Shown here piece after piece: positions 63,300 to 64,000 of a stretch of 64,000 bases of DNA. The position numbers and the translations under genes are program-made. The notes under the pieces were generated by a model, which ran no database searches, was not told the origin of the DNA, and saw nothing but the letters and a program-made list of their open reading frames with translations. Positions within the stretch are counted from its first letter, which is position 1. Every line of letters begins with the position of its first letter. Source of the stretch: Eopsaltria australis (Eukaryota; Chordata; Aves; Passeriformes; Petroicidae); the NCBI GenBank assembly GCA_034509425.1, contig JAVTVJ010000344.1, forward strand, positions 789,872-853,871, in the 5' to 3' direction.

Positions 63300-63490
63300 G
63301 GGCATCAATACCGCCGGAGGTTGGTCAGGGGCGGGAAGAGGCGACCACGGTCACACCACAGCGCCCCCTGCCGGCCGCGCCCGGAACCGCAGCCGCGGGA
63401 AAGGGGCGCAGGAGCGGGCAGAGCCTGCCTTGGGTTTGCTGCGCTGGGCTGCTGCTGCTTGTTCGCCTGCTTACACACACACAGGTAAAG
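63300..63490 (+). promoter_or_regulatory. CpG-rich block, candidate promoter or insulator
   Basis: A sharply CpG-rich, GC-rich stretch in an otherwise AT-rich region. It holds an Sp1 box GGGGCGGG (63328-63335), a CTCF-like site (63359-63377) and an ETS core CCGGAA (63381-63386), and ends with a donor-like CAG|GTAAAG (GT at 63485). This is the composition of a small CpG-island promoter with a first exon on the + strand. No coding exon is identifiable; it may belong to a non-coding RNA, a gene beyond the window, or be only an insulator. Confidence 0.4.
63359..63377 (-). promoter_or_regulatory. CTCF-like binding motif
   Basis: cagcgccccctgccggccg on the plus strand is close to the reverse of the CTCF consensus (TAGCGCCCCCTGGTGGCCA): the core GCGCCCCCTG is exact and 15 of 19 positions agree by eye. 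In minus-strand orientation the site would point leftwards, towards TLE1. Confidence 0.5.
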
Positions 63491-64000
63491 AACTGGCACT
63501 CCTTCTGTCATGTCTGTGCCTGAAAGCCCCTTGATTTCAAAGTTATAATAATTCAAGGGGAAGGTATTCATATTTTTCCATTCCAGGAAGGAACGTTTTG
63601 ATCAGTAGATTCAGTGAGAATTCAGAGGATCTTAAGGCTGGGAGCTGCATGCTCCAGTCTTTTGGGTGGATATTGAGAAGTATTCAGAAATGGCCATGAG
63701 TTTTAACAAGTGGCAAGAAAACTTTTAAGTCTTTTGGTGGTTTATGGAGCAGAAAATTAATCAGGAAGTTTCTGAACTAGACCTACCATACAGTCTTCAT
63801 TCAGAAATGATCCCAAACAGTGCAGATACTCCTGAAAAATAATATACACAAATGTGATGAATACTAGACATAGTTACCAACAGGAATACGGCATGTTACA
63901 TTTTTTTAAAGAAGATTTAGGCCTGTCCCTGATATGCAAATTCTGAGCAGGATTAGAATTAGAATTAATTACACTTATTTTAAGTGGTGATAATGCACCC
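63491..64000. other. Right edge of window, AT-rich
   Basis: No feature recognised after the CpG-rich block. If a transcript starts at 63300-63490, this would be its first intron. Confidence 0.5.

Noticed and set aside
63082..63534. 150-codon plus-strand open frame across the CpG-rich block
   Set aside because: Stop codons are rare by composition in CpG-rich DNA; the frame starts in AT-rich sequence and has no recognisable domain.

Overview
The window is vertebrate, and almost certainly avian, nuclear DNA. It is AT-rich, its genes have long introns, and it carries CR1 LINE fragments with the bird-type octamer tail (ATTCTGTG-like units) and avian-style retroviral solo LTRs. The species cannot be fixed from the sequence. 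TLE1 lies on chromosome Z in birds (established knowledge), so Z linkage is likely but not shown here.

Positions 1 to about 35,640 hold the 3' part of one gene on the + strand, TLE1, a Groucho/TLE transcriptional co-repressor. Fourteen coding exons (1609-32232) join in frame without a break and give the last 646 residues plus the stop codon. The exons for the N-terminal Q (tetramerisation) domain lie upstream of the window. The exons present encode, in order, the GP domain, the CcN region (17-nt microexon, basic nuclear localisation signal, CK2 and cdc2-type sites), the SP region and the C-terminal WD40 propeller. Paralogue-specific residues (the DREPGT microexon, [47 protein letters not shown]) identify TLE1 rather than TLE2, TLE3 or TLE4. 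A long 3' UTR follows, possibly ending near 35,640.

From about 35.6 kb to 64 kb no protein-coding gene can be supported. This stretch has two minus-strand CR1 fragments (36591-37190 and 58502-59040), a 1.6-kb minus-strand LTR (59275-60859), simple repeats, and, near the right edge, a short CpG-rich block (about 63300-63490) with Sp1, ETS and CTCF-like motifs. That block could be a promoter or insulator. Inside TLE1, the intron at 13924-15946 holds an antisense 291-bp solo LTR with a near-perfect 6-bp target duplication and a CR1 tail.

The most interesting signal is at the GP/CcN boundary. The exon ending at 1813 is followed by a short intron with a strong-looking polyadenylation signal, then by the 17-nt microexon. 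Reading into the intron stops after a few codons, and skipping the microexon creates an immediate stop at the next junction. Both routes would give a protein lacking the WD40 domain, resembling known short Groucho-family products. This is an inference to be tested with transcript data. No wholly new system is evident.
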